Positions 45,099 through 54,135 of a stretch of 64,000 nt of DNA are shown in pieces. A model generated the notes under the pieces. That model saw nothing but the letters and a program-made list of their open reading frames with translations. It did not search any database and was not told the origin of the DNA. Every line of letters starts with the position of its first letter. The first letter of the stretch is position 1. The translations under genes were made by a program, and so were the position numbers. The DNA comes from an uncultured Pseudovibrio sp. (GTDB taxonomy: Bacteria > Pseudomonadota > Alphaproteobacteria > Rhizobiales > Stappiaceae). The stretch is from the NCBI GenBank assembly GCA_947496145.1, contig CANMBS010000001.1:1-64000 (forward strand), read 5' to 3'.

Positions 45099-45908
45099 TT
45101 AGTTTGCCAATCTGAGATCAGCCAGCATATCTACCCCCAAAGGATGCCAATCTACATTGGGCCTGAGGGCTTGCGCGAGGTAATCAATGGCAGGTAACTG
45201 CAGTCCCCTCGGACCGGAGCCGATAATCAGAGGGGCGATCATCAGATGCAGGCGATCGACCATTTTTAACTCGATAAACCGTGATAAAGTCCATGCGCCG
45301 CCCTCAATTAGTATGCAGCGGAACTCTCGCAAGAGATGGCGAATTTCTGCGCAGGACAAACGTCCTTTGGCATCCGGCTGCAACTGATAGCATTCGACAC
45401 CATCAGGGTATCTTGCATGAGCATCTGTTCGCGTGATGATGATACGGCGGGTATTCGCATCCTGAAGCAACGCGCTGTCACGTGGCATACGTCCGTAGGG
45501 ATCAATGACGATTCGCGCCGGGTCTTTACCACTCACATGCCGGACTGTGAGTCTAGGATTATCCGCCACTGCGGTGCCAACGCCAACAATCACCGCATCG
45601 CACAACGCTCGCAAACGATGCAGATGGATCAGCGCCTCAGTACAGCTGACATAGTTGGAATCACCGGTCACGGTGGCAATACGACCATCAACTGACTGGC
45701 CTAACTGACCAATGACAAACTGATTTTGAGTAAGACACAGAGGAGCGAACACGCTGCCGTACCCTTTTAAATCCGGCGCACGCCGCTCTGCGGATGCCGC
45801 CAGAACTTCCTGCCACTCATCCTGCGAGATGATATCTGATGAAGAAGGCTGTCGCTTTTCACAGGTTGCTTGCAAGTTATGGCGCTGCTCTTGCGCAAAC
45901 GTTGTCAT
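45099..45908 (-). CDS. stand-alone RibD C-terminal (pyrimidine/pteridine reductase) domain protein
   Basis: A 269-residue protein carrying the NADPH-dependent reductase fold of RibD/dihydrofolate reductase. Matching segments are LGQSVDGRIATVTGDSNYVSCTEALIHLHRLRALCDAVIVGVGTAVADNPRLTVR (in part), RIVIDPYGRMP, ILIEGGAWTLSRFIE and LIIGSGPRGL. The N-terminal deaminase half of RibD is absent; a 60-residue extension replaces it. It would reduce a riboflavin- or pterin-type intermediate. GGGAGAGG precedes the ATG. It is adjacent to, but opposite, the operon with a PTPS-fold protein. Confidence 0.86.
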   Translation of the reverse strand: MTTFAQEQRHNLQATCEKRQPSSSDIISQDEWQEVLAASAERRAPDLKGYGSVFAPLCLTQNQFVIGQLGQSVDGRIATVTGDSNYVSCTEALIHLHRLRALCDAVIVGVGTAVADNPRLTVRHVSGKDPARIVIDPYGRMPRDSALLQDANTRRIIITRTDAHARYPDGVECYQLQPDAKGRLSCAEIRHLLREFRCILIEGGAWTLSRFIELKMVDRLHLMIAPLIIGSGPRGLQLPAIDYLAQALRPNVDWHPLGVDMLADLRLAN

Positions 45909-46064
45909 CGCCTCTCCCTCTGTTCATCAAGCCCCCTTGTTTTAGCGAATTCACAGCCCGCATCCCCTGAGGTTAGCTTAGTGGTAGCGAAGCTTGGACA
46001 ATCTGTCGATCAGGAGATTGCAGGGGCACTCTGAGAACCCTTGGGATTATCAGGAGGAGAGAGC

Positions 46065-46622
46065 ATGGAGCGTCATATCACCGGGTATTCCGTCATGGGA
46101 AAGACCTATCACTGGCTGATGGCCCTGCTGGTGTTCATTATGGTGCCTATGGGTCTGGTAATGGCAGACTTGCAGCCGGGTGCTTTGCAGAATGCATTCT
46201 TCTTCTACCATAAAAGCATCGGTATCTTGCTGTTTGTGCTCGTTGTTTTGCGTCTTCTGCAACACTGGATCACACCACCGCCGCCACCGCCCGCCTCACT
46301 GTCTCCTCCGCTTCGGATTGTATCGCGTACCGTGCATGGACTGCTCTATCTGGTGTTAATCCTTAATCCGATTTTGGGGTGGGTTGGTCTTTCGCTGTAT
46401 GGTGCGCCAATCCCTTTCTTCGGGTTATTTGACTTGCCGAGCCTCACAGAACAGAACCGTGCCAATGCTGAGGGAGTTCTGGATTTTCATGAAACCATTG
46501 GCGTTGTGTTCGCATGGCTTGTTGGCCTACACATTTTGGGGGCGCTGTATCATGGGATAATCGCCAGAGATGGCATTGCTGAGCGTATGACCACGGCACG
46601 ATATCAGCCTCCCAAGCGCTAG
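46065..46622 (+). CDS. cytochrome b561-family membrane protein
   Basis: A 185-residue protein with four membrane helices and the family's haem-binding histidines: YHWLMALLVFIMVPMG, FFYHKSIGILLFVLVVLR, VHGLLYLVLILNPILGW, and FHETIGVVFAWLVGLHILGALYHG. Prokaryotic cytochrome b561 transfers electrons across or within the inner membrane, for instance from quinol to superoxide. AGGAGGAG precedes the ATG at 46065, which is preferred to the GTG-type frame opening at 46041. It overlaps the end of the convergent cobK gene by four bases. Confidence 0.92.
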   Translation: MERHITGYSVMGKTYHWLMALLVFIMVPMGLVMADLQPGALQNAFFFYHKSIGILLFVLVVLRLLQHWITPPPPPPASLSPPLRIVSRTVHGLLYLVLILNPILGWVGLSLYGAPIPFFGLFDLPSLTEQNRANAEGVLDFHETIGVVFAWLVGLHILGALYHGIIARDGIAERMTTARYQPPKR

Positions 46623-47380
46623 AGTACGCTGAAGCTCAGAGAATTTTGCAATTCTCTTAGTACCTGGGCAATTGACGAGTATAAAATGCCGTCACTGTGT
46701 TTGGGAGGCTTAATCATAACCACGGGTAGTTTCAGCTCGCGGGCAGCTTTGATTTTGGCAAAGGAGGATGTACCGCCGCTGTTTTTGCTTATAATCCATT
46801 GGATCTGCTTTTCTTTAAACAATGCTGCCTCTGCATCCCAGTTCTGAGCCGGACCACCTTCAATATAGGTTGCGTTGGGCAGCCTGTCTGCATGCTCGGG
46901 TCTATTCAGGCTACGAATGATCCAATGGATATCCGGCCTTGCTCTCAGTGGAGCTGCAACTTTCGGGCTTGCTGCAAAAAAGACTGTGCTGCCGGCTGGT
47001 AAAAAATCGACTGCCTCTTTCACACTATCAACTGGATGCCAGTTATCGTCAGGCATCGGTTGCCACAATGCCCGCTGAAGCCGCAGCAGCGGAAGATTAA
47101 GCTGAGTTGTCGCAATAGCAGCATTTTGGGAGATTTGTGCTGCATATGGGTGGGTTGCATCAATCACTGCTGCAATCTTTTGCGAGGTTAAGTAATCAAG
47201 CATTCCAGACACACCGCCAAACCCACCGACGCGCGTTGGGGCCGCGAGAGGTCTCGGCGTCTTTGTAACACCCGCAAGAGACGCAACCACCTCATAATCC
47301 GGCAGCGAAGAAAGCTCTTCGATCAGTTCTCTTGCCTCTTTCGTTCCTGCAAGCACGAGAAGTTTCGGTTTACTAGCCAT
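46619..47380 (-). CDS. cobK: precorrin-6A reductase (CobK/CbiJ)
   Basis: A 253-residue enzyme that reduces (cobalt-)precorrin-6A in corrin synthesis, using NAD(P)H. Recognisable parts are LLVLAGTKEARELIEEL at the N-terminus, VIDATHPYAAQISQNA (the diagnostic DATHPYA motif) and WIISKNSGG. The ATG at 47380 overlaps the cbiD stop codon (TGATG), so it is translationally coupled to cbiD. Confidence 0.93.
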   Translation of the reverse strand: MASKPKLLVLAGTKEARELIEELSSLPDYEVVASLAGVTKTPRPLAAPTRVGGFGGVSGMLDYLTSQKIAAVIDATHPYAAQISQNAAIATTQLNLPLLRLQRALWQPMPDDNWHPVDSVKEAVDFLPAGSTVFFAASPKVAAPLRARPDIHWIIRSLNRPEHADRLPNATYIEGGPAQNWDAEAALFKEKQIQWIISKNSGGTSSFAKIKAARELKLPVVMIKPPKHSDGILYSSIAQVLRELQNSLSFSVL

Positions 47381-48498
47381 CACGGAGTTTCCAACTCCTC
47401 CGCAACCTCAGATGCAGCATGCCCGAGCACTTTGCCCTGACGGTCTGTGACAATAATCTCGACGGAAACGGGTGCATTTCGAAGGATGCAAAGCGCAGCT
47501 TTTTGCGCGGCCCGCGCGATAAGATCACCTATGTCTAAATGTTCGGCTTCTGCGAGCTGGGCCACATGGGAGACCAGAGCTGCTTCTTTGGTTTGCTGTA
47601 TGAGCTGTGCTGATGCCCCTGCCTGTTCCAGAATCTGCGCAAGCGCCCTGAAATCCACCGATGAGCGAGCGGAATGCAGATCCATCGCCCCTTGCGCCAG
47701 TTTTGTAAGTTTGGCAATACCACCAGCTATTGTTAGTTTAGATACCGGGTGCGCACGCAGGTACTTTAGCAAACCACCTGAAAAATCGCCCATATCGAGA
47801 TAGGCTTGTTCAGACAGTTCAGGGTAGAAGGTGCGCAGTGTATCTTCTGAGGTAGCACCGGTTGCAGCGGCGACATGGGTCAAACCGGTTGCGCGGGCAA
47901 CATCAACGCCTCTATGAATAGATGCAATCCACGCAGCACAAGAGAACGGGCGAACAATGCCCGTTGTACCAAGAACAGACAGGCCCCCAACGATCCCGAG
48001 CCTCGGGTTCATGGTTTTTTGTGCCAGTTCCTCTCCATTTTCAATGGAAATCTCAGTATCAACAGCCAGCGCGACGCCATGCTTATCAGCTAGTTTTTGC
48101 AGTTCATCCGTGATCATCTGGCGGGGGACCGGATTAATCGCTGGCTCACCAACAGGCACTGGCAGACCCGGTTTGGTCACAGTCCCAACACCGGAACCAG
48201 CAAAAAAGCGAATGCCTTTTATCGTGGGATTTAATGTGACTTTTGCCTGAACGCACGCACCATGAGTGACGTCGGGGTCATCTCCAGCGTCTTTGGTGAT
48301 CGCGGCAGAGGCTGTTCCATCTGCCAGTTTTTCTAAGGTCAATGCAAATGCTGGCGTTTCGCCTCTGGGTAAGGTGATCATCACCGGATCAGGAAACTCG
48401 CCAGAGAGTAATGCAGCATACGCAGCTTTTGCTGCCGCTGTTGCACACGCCCCTGTGGTCCAGCCCGTTCTCAGTTGTTTTTGCTCACTCTCGCCCAT
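47380..48498 (-). CDS. cbiD: cobalt-precorrin-5B C1-methyltransferase
   Basis: A 372-residue CbiD. The N-terminal signature LRTGWTTGACATAAAKAAY is diagnostic, as are PGLPVPVGEPAINPVPRQMI, GISVLGTTGIVRPFS-like LSVLGTTGIVRPFSCAAW and FVGDFSGGLLKYL-like MGDFSGGLLKYLR. It belongs to the cobalt-early pathway, replacing CobF. The open frame extends to 48576 but homology begins at MGESEQKQLRTG (48498). It is divergent from cobA with 77 bases between, and upstream of cobK. Confidence 0.93.
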   Translation of the reverse strand: MGESEQKQLRTGWTTGACATAAAKAAYAALLSGEFPDPVMITLPRGETPAFALTLEKLADGTASAAITKDAGDDPDVTHGACVQAKVTLNPTIKGIRFFAGSGVGTVTKPGLPVPVGEPAINPVPRQMITDELQKLADKHGVALAVDTEISIENGEELAQKTMNPRLGIVGGLSVLGTTGIVRPFSCAAWIASIHRGVDVARATGLTHVAAATGATSEDTLRTFYPELSEQAYLDMGDFSGGLLKYLRAHPVSKLTIAGGIAKLTKLAQGAMDLHSARSSVDFRALAQILEQAGASAQLIQQTKEAALVSHVAQLAEAEHLDIGDLIARAAQKAALCILRNAPVSVEIIVTDRQGKVLGHAASEVAEELETP

Positions 48499-48575
48499 GG
48501 GGGGACTATACAGATTTACCACAAGATACCAAGCAGATCGCTTTGGACTTCCATACGGTTTCCCATTAAAATACA

Positions 48576-49442
48576 ATGGAAAATTCCGTAGATGACGAGA
48601 GCCACTTGCTAGATATCTCTTTCCCCGATTTTACATGGCCTGTTTTTGAAGCTGGCTGGGTTTGGCTTGCTGGAGCAGGCCCCGGTGATCCGGGTTTGCT
48701 GAGCCTTCACGCCCTGAATGGTTTACAACAAGCAGACACCATCGTTTATGATGCTCTGGTTGACGAACGCATCCTGAAACTCGCCAGCACTGATGCTGAG
48801 ATTATCTATGCGGGTAAGCGCGGCGGAAAACCATCTCCCAAGCAAACGGATATCTCAGTCAAGCTGGTGGAACTGGCTCAAAAGGGCAGGCGTGTGCTGC
48901 GGCTTAAAGGTGGAGACCCGTTTGTATTTGGGCGCGGGGGCGAAGAAGCATTGTCACTGGTGAATGCTGGTGTACCGTTTCGCATTATTCCGGGTATCAC
49001 AGCAGGCGTTGGCGGGCTTGCCTATGCGGGTATCCCCTCCACCCATCGAGGCATTAATCAGGCAGTTACGTTTCTGACAGGCCATGATCAAAACGGGGTT
49101 GCGCCGGATGAGCTGGACTGGGATGCTCTTGCCAAAGGATCACCTGTGATTGTGATGTACATGGCGATGAAGCATATAGCCCTGATTACGCAAAAGCTCA
49201 TGAAAGGCGGACGTGCGGCGCAAGAACCCGTTGCGGTGATCAGCAATGCCACGCTTAACGACCAGCAGGTTCTTGAAACCACCCTAGGTACTTGCGCTGA
49301 TGATATTGCACGCAGTGGATTTAAACCGCCTGCAATTGTGGTAGTGGGTAAGGTCGTCAGCCTGCGGGAGCAGCTTAACTGGTTGCAGCCTGCTCTTTAC
49401 GAAAGTCCTGATCACTCTCACATGTCAGAGGAAACTGCCTGA
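48576..49442 (+). CDS. cobA: uroporphyrinogen-III C-methyltransferase
   Basis: A 288-residue SUMT that methylates uroporphyrinogen III at C2 and C7 to make precorrin-2, the branch point to B12 and siroheme. The tetrapyrrole methylase motifs are clear: WLAGAGPGDPGLLSLHAL, VYDALVDERIL, RLKGGDPFVFGRGGEE and VTFLTGHD. A 28-residue N-terminal extension precedes the domain. There are no CysG-type dehydrogenase domains, so a separate oxidation step is needed. Its stop overlaps the cobB start (TGATG). Confidence 0.94.
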   Translation: MENSVDDESHLLDISFPDFTWPVFEAGWVWLAGAGPGDPGLLSLHALNGLQQADTIVYDALVDERILKLASTDAEIIYAGKRGGKPSPKQTDISVKLVELAQKGRRVLRLKGGDPFVFGRGGEEALSLVNAGVPFRIIPGITAGVGGLAYAGIPSTHRGINQAVTFLTGHDQNGVAPDELDWDALAKGSPVIVMYMAMKHIALITQKLMKGGRAAQEPVAVISNATLNDQQVLETTLGTCADDIARSGFKPPAIVVVGKVVSLREQLNWLQPALYESPDHSHMSEETA

Positions 49443-50800
49443 TGACCATTGCGAAGGGTTTTGTTATTGCTGCACCGTCCTCCGGGTCTGGCAAGACAAC
49501 AATTACACTGGCGCTTCTGCGTGCCCTTCGCGATACAGGTCTTCGGGTTGCCTCGGGCAAATCCGGACCGGATTACATTGACCCGGCGTTTCACAGCGCT
49601 GCCTCTGGTCGCCCCTGCCTTAATTACGATGCCTGGGCCATGTCTTTACCGCAACTGTCACTCAACGCAACTGAGCAGGAAGTGCACAGTGATCTTGTCG
49701 TGATTGAAGGCGCTATGGGGTTGTTTGATGGCGCTGCGGACGGGACCGGATCGGTTGCAGACCTTGCTATCCATCTGGGACTGCCTGTTATTCTGGTTGT
49801 CGACTGTAAATCTCAGGCGCAATCTGTTGCTGCTCTCGTGCATGGGTTTATGACTTTTCACAGCCATTGTCATATCGCAGGCGTTATTTTGAACCGGGTA
49901 GGGTCTCCCCGACATGAGCGCATTTTGCGTCGCTCACTTGAGCAGCTTAACGTGATCGTTCTTGGCGCGTTTTATCGCTCTGACAAACTTGCCCTGCCAG
50001 AACGCCACCTTGGGTTGGTGCAGGCCAGTGAGCGGGAAGATCTGGAAGGGTTTCTGAATGGTGCCGGGGAAGTTGCTGCGCAAAGTGTTGATCTTACCGC
50101 GCTTGCGCGACTAGCAAAACCGCTGGCCATTCCTGCGCAGGAAAACAAAGAGTTCACCGGTATCTCCCATATTCCTCCATTGGGGCAACACATCGCGATT
50201 GCTAAGGATATTGCCTTCGCGTTTTGCTATGAACATCTGCTCAGCGACTGGCGCAGACAAGGAGCGATGCTGTCGTTCTTTTCCCCGCTGGCAGATGAAG
50301 CTCCTTCACCTGAGGCTGATGCAGTTTTTCTGAGTGGCGGCTACCCTGAGTTACACGCGGAACAGCTCTCTCACGCCCACAACTTTAAGCGGGGCGTGTG
50401 TGCTGCGGCAGAAGCGGACAAGCTGATTTATGGTGAGTGTGGCGGCTACATGGTGCTTGGTGAGGGACTAACAGATAAAGATGGACGCAGCCATGAGATG
50501 CTCGGCCTGCTGCCCATTGAAACCAGCTTTGCAAACCGCAAGTTACATTTGGGATATCGTAAGCTCAAGCCAACTGAGGCTGCACACTCCACCGGTTTTC
50601 CCTGGAAAAAGCCATTGGGTGCTCACGAGTTTCATTATTCAACGCACACAATCACCTCTAATGCCCCTTCTCTGTTTGAGGTACAGGATGCGGAGTGTCA
50701 TGAGCTTGACCAGATAGGCCATGTAAAGGGCCGGGTAATGGGATCATTTGCGCATGTGGTGGCAGAAAGAAACGATATCTGGTGGACCGCTTCTTTCTAA
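49442..50800 (+). CDS. cobB: cobyrinate a,c-diamide synthase
   Basis: A 452-residue ATP-dependent amidotransferase that amidates the a and c side chains of (hydrogeno)cobyrinate. The N-terminal P-loop APSSGSGKTTITLALLRAL and SGPDYIDPAFH are followed by a C-terminal class-I glutamine amidotransferase domain with the catalytic cysteine in YGECGGYMVLGEGL and a terminal HEFHYSTH. Translationally linked to cobA; convergent with cobM. Confidence 0.94.
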   Translation: MTIAKGFVIAAPSSGSGKTTITLALLRALRDTGLRVASGKSGPDYIDPAFHSAASGRPCLNYDAWAMSLPQLSLNATEQEVHSDLVVIEGAMGLFDGAADGTGSVADLAIHLGLPVILVVDCKSQAQSVAALVHGFMTFHSHCHIAGVILNRVGSPRHERILRRSLEQLNVIVLGAFYRSDKLALPERHLGLVQASEREDLEGFLNGAGEVAAQSVDLTALARLAKPLAIPAQENKEFTGISHIPPLGQHIAIAKDIAFAFCYEHLLSDWRRQGAMLSFFSPLADEAPSPEADAVFLSGGYPELHAEQLSHAHNFKRGVCAAAEADKLIYGECGGYMVLGEGLTDKDGRSHEMLGLLPIETSFANRKLHLGYRKLKPTEAAHSTGFPWKKPLGAHEFHYSTHTITSNAPSLFEVQDAECHELDQIGHVKGRVMGSFAHVVAERNDIWWTASF

Positions 50801-50810
50801 CCGGATTGAT

Positions 50811-51590
50811 CTAGGCTGATGCCTTCGTCTTCTTTTTAGGGCGCAGAACATGCACGTGGTTGGCATCATAAAGTGCGCTGTCGCGAAACTCTTTTCCGGC
50901 TTTCAAGGCTGGCCCGACAAAGATGAGCGCTGTTCTGGTGATTTTGGAAGCCTTTGCCTTTTCGCGAATATCTGCCAGTGTGCCGTGAATGAATGCTTCA
51001 TCAGGCCAACCAACACGATAAGCGATGATGACCGGGCAGTCTTCGCCATAAAGCGGTGTGAGCTTGCGGTAGATTTCACCCAGATTTCTGACACTTAAGT
51101 GAATTGCCAGTGTTGCGCCGGATCGCCCGAGCGTCTCCAGATCCTCGCCCTCTGGCATGCCCGAGGATTTCATCGAGGTTCTTGTAACGATGATACTCTG
51201 TGCAATTTCCGGGATCGTCAGTTCAGTTTTCAGTGCAGCAGCAGCGGCGGCGAAAGCTGGAACACCGGGTGTAACGTCGTATTCGATACCAAGATCATCC
51301 AGCCGGCGCATCTGCTCTGCTGTTGCACCGTAGATGGACGGATCGCCGGAATGCACACGGGCGACATCCAACCCCTGCTCATGCGCTTTGGCGATCTCAT
51401 CGATGATTTCATCCAGCGTCATGGATGCGGTGTCCATCACCAATGCATCATCGGGGGCAGCCTCGACAATGGCGGGTGGAACCAATGAACCTGCGTAGAG
51501 GCAAACCTTACATTTTTCGATAAGCCTTAGCCCGCGCACCGTTATCAGCTCGGGATCACCCGGCCCTGCTCCAATAAAATGAACGGTCAT
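50811..51590 (-). CDS. cobM: precorrin-4 C11-methyltransferase
   Basis: A 259-residue tetrapyrrole methylase. The N-terminal VHFIGAGPGDPELITVRGLRLI, VARVHSGDPSIYGATAEQM and TRTSMKSSGMPEGE match CobM/CbiF. It methylates C11 of (cobalt-)precorrin-4. It is the last gene of the minus-strand corrin operon; its ATG overlaps the stop of the cbiG-cobJ gene. Confidence 0.94.
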   Translation of the reverse strand: MTVHFIGAGPGDPELITVRGLRLIEKCKVCLYAGSLVPPAIVEAAPDDALVMDTASMTLDEIIDEIAKAHEQGLDVARVHSGDPSIYGATAEQMRRLDDLGIEYDVTPGVPAFAAAAAALKTELTIPEIAQSIIVTRTSMKSSGMPEGEDLETLGRSGATLAIHLSVRNLGEIYRKLTPLYGEDCPVIIAYRVGWPDEAFIHGTLADIREKAKASKITRTALIFVGPALKAGKEFRDSALYDANHVHVLRPKKKTKASA

Positions 51591-53440
51591 GTGACTGTCT
51601 CCGCTTCTCTTTCTGACGCATCGATCTTTTTGGCATAGCCGCGAGGTGTGTAGACGAAATGCAAGGATTGCCCGTTACCGCCCAAACGGGTCTGGCTACA
51701 GCCAACAATCACTGTTGTGAGCATGTCTACATCATCGACCTTCAGATCCTTGAGAGTGGTTGTGGTGATTGTTTCGCTCTCGCGCCCAATATTTGCACCC
51801 AGAATGACAGGTGTGTCGGCAGGGCGGTGCTCCAGCAGTTTTTCTCTTGCCCATGCCAACTGGGTGCGACGACGCTTTGAGACCGGGTTGTAAAATCCGA
51901 TCACAAAATCTCCGATAGCTGCACCTTCCAGACGTTGCTGGATTGTCTCCCATGGGGTGAGGAGGTCTGACAGAGAAATTGCACAGAAGTCATGGCCCAA
52001 TGGAGCACCTATGCGGTTGCTCAGTGCGATCATGGCAGAGATGCCGGGCGTAGAGGCAACATGCACGCGGCAGGCGGCCTCGCTGACACCACCTTTGTCC
52101 TGCGGGCGGTCAAGCAGTTCGAACACCAGAGCACCCATGGCATAAACACCAGAGTCACCGGAACATACCAGCGCTACGTTGTGCCCCTGCCCTGCTCGTT
52201 CAAGCGCAAAGCGAACACGTTCTTCCTCAGCACCAAGAGGGAAAGCATGACGTTGCTTGCCTCTGGTGAGTGAGGCAACCAAATCCAGATAAAGACCGTA
52301 GCCGACTACTTCATCAGCCTCTGCCAGCCAGCTTGATGCTTCTGGTGTACGCCAGATTTCTTGCCCCGGTCCAATGCCGATAACGTGCAGGCGCCCACGG
52401 GCACGACCGATATTTTCTGCAATAACGGGTGCTTGTGCTTTTGCGATCGCCACAGTTGCATTAGCCGTTTTCTGCTTTGGCAAAACCAGCTCACCGGATG
52501 AACCAGTACCTGCAAGTGCAGCTCCTTCACTGACGCCGTAGCAGCCAACTTCTACAAACACCACATCTGATGGAGTTTGCAGGCGGTCTTTGTGCTCGTT
52601 AAGTTCATCAGCAGAAAACAGGCGGAAGGGCTTGCCGTAGTGCGCGGCAAGCTGGTTCATTGCGACTTCATCAGCCTTCAGGTCTATGCTGGCGAAGGCG
52701 GCGACAGAACCTATAGCGATATTCGCCTTATGCAGGCTTTGCTGTACAAGTTCGTTCAGTTCCTCAAAGGTGCAACCGCGAGAGCAACCAAGGCCAATTA
52801 CATGGGTCTGAGGATGGAAGATCAGCGTATCACTGTCCCCTTCCTGCGGCTCAGTTGTGGTGATGATTTCCAGCTTAGAATCTTGCGAAAGCGGCAGAGT
52901 GGCTTCTTCCAGCCAGTCAGCTTTGCCAGTGATTTTGACAGGGTCACCAGCCAACATGTGCGCCATGACGGGTTTTGCATCTTCTGGGTTGGCAAGTGTC
53001 CAGCCTTCAGGCGGAGCATCCAGCGCAACACCGAATGCGGTATCACCAGCTGTGGTGATTGCTGCATGACCGCCCAGCGCCTCTGCGATTTGCTGTGCAA
53101 GCACGTTTGCCCCCCGGTGTCCGCCCAGCAGCGGCACAACGCTTTTGCCATCTTCTGAGACAGCTATCACAGGTGGTTCACTGTGTTTTTCCGCGATTAC
53201 CGGAGCCAGCGCGCGGATGAGGATGCCAGCAGCGCATACACCCACAATCGGGGTGCCGGACTGGAACAGGGATCTGAGGTGATCCATTGGCTCTGAAAAG
53301 CTCAGATTGTAATCCACATTCGGCTGGGAGCCGCGGCGAGCGAAGCCATGGATCAGGCTATCCTCTAATACCTCTGCGGTTTTCCGGGCCGTTTTCAAGG
53401 CAACAGGGCTGATCACAATGATTGCGGGTGCAACGTCCAT
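51587..53440 (-). CDS. cobJ: fused CbiG / precorrin-3B C17-methyltransferase (CobJ)
   Basis: A 617-residue fusion. Residues about 1-345 are CbiG: VCAAGILIRALAPVIAEKHSEPP, LLGGHRGANVLAQQIAEALGG, and GLGCSRGCTFEELNELV with its GVASxxxK-like GSVAAFASIDLKADE. From about 352 the CobJ methylase domain begins (LHVIGIGPGQEIWRTPEA, VALVCSGDSGVYAM, FYNPVSKRRRTQL). CbiG opens the delta-lactone after ring contraction, CobJ/CbiH methylates C17 and contracts the ring, so successive steps are joined. CbiG presence argues for the cobalt-early route. It overlaps cobI by 28 bases and cobM by four. Confidence 0.93.
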   Translation of the reverse strand: MDVAPAIIVISPVALKTARKTAEVLEDSLIHGFARRGSQPNVDYNLSFSEPMDHLRSLFQSGTPIVGVCAAGILIRALAPVIAEKHSEPPVIAVSEDGKSVVPLLGGHRGANVLAQQIAEALGGHAAITTAGDTAFGVALDAPPEGWTLANPEDAKPVMAHMLAGDPVKITGKADWLEEATLPLSQDSKLEIITTTEPQEGDSDTLIFHPQTHVIGLGCSRGCTFEELNELVQQSLHKANIAIGSVAAFASIDLKADEVAMNQLAAHYGKPFRLFSADELNEHKDRLQTPSDVVFVEVGCYGVSEGAALAGTGSSGELVLPKQKTANATVAIAKAQAPVIAENIGRARGRLHVIGIGPGQEIWRTPEASSWLAEADEVVGYGLYLDLVASLTRGKQRHAFPLGAEEERVRFALERAGQGHNVALVCSGDSGVYAMGALVFELLDRPQDKGGVSEAACRVHVASTPGISAMIALSNRIGAPLGHDFCAISLSDLLTPWETIQQRLEGAAIGDFVIGFYNPVSKRRRTQLAWAREKLLEHRPADTPVILGANIGRESETITTTTLKDLKVDDVDMLTTVIVGCSQTRLGGNGQSLHFVYTPRGYAKKIDASEREAETVT

Positions 53441-54135
53441 GCCTCTTCTCCCTTATAAACAATAATCATAGAAAAATAGGGTGCGGTTTCATTCGGGTAC
53501 TCTGCGAGCGGGAGCACCATCATTTCTGGCAGGCTTGCGCGTTCCACATATCCGGCAGCACCCAGCAGGTCCATTTTTTCCAGCAGGGCCTTAACCCGCG
53601 GGAGGTGGCGCCCGACCTTCATGATGACAAAGGCATCTGTTTGCTCGATGCGTCTTTGCAGATGTTCGTCTTCAAGCGGCCCGGGGATGATGGTAAGCAC
53701 TTCATTGCGTGCAGCAAGCGGGCGGCCTAAAGCGGCAGCGCAGGCGTTGACTGAGGAGACACCAGGTACGATTTCACAAGGAAAATCATCGTTCAAGCGC
53801 TCGTACAGGTACATGAAAGAGCCATAGAGAAACGGATCGCCCTCACACAGCACAACAACGTTTTCGCCTGTTCTCAGTTTTTCTGCGATTGTCGCTGCTG
53901 CCTCATCGTAGATATTTTTTGCGGGAAAACGCTCAGTCTTCATCGGCATCTCGATGGAGATTTCGGTCACATCTTCCCGGATATAGGGAGCGGCTATTTT
54001 GCGAGCAAAGCTGGGTACATTCAAAGCAGCAGGATAAGCGATGATGGTTGCTTCGCATATGAGCCTATGCGCTTTGAGCGTCAACAGTTCCGGATCTCCC
54101 GGCCCCAGACCTACACCGTAAAGTGTGCCTGTCAT
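53413..54135 (-). CDS. cobI: precorrin-2 C20-methyltransferase
   Basis: A 240-residue tetrapyrrole methylase. LYGVGLGPGDPELLTLKAHRLI at the N-terminus, VVLCEGDPFLYGSFMYLYERL, and PGVSSVNACAAALGRPL are typical of CobI/CbiL. The start at 54135 overlaps the cobL stop codon (ATGA). The open frame to 54180 is read-through into cobL. It methylates C20 of (cobalt-)precorrin-2. Confidence 0.94.
   Translation of the reverse strand: MTGTLYGVGLGPGDPELLTLKAHRLICEATIIAYPAALNVPSFARKIAAPYIREDVTEISIEMPMKTERFPAKNIYDEAAATIAEKLRTGENVVVLCEGDPFLYGSFMYLYERLNDDFPCEIVPGVSSVNACAAALGRPLAARNEVLTIIPGPLEDEHLQRRIEQTDAFVIMKVGRHLPRVKALLEKMDLLGAAGYVERASLPEMMVLPLAEYPNETAPYFSMIIVYKGEEAWTLHPQSL

Noticed and set aside
45960-46030. 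tRNA-like string GGTTAGCTTAGTGGTAGCGAA
   Set aside because: It resembles a D-arm, but no acceptor pairing, anticodon arm or T-loop (GGTTCGA) follows.
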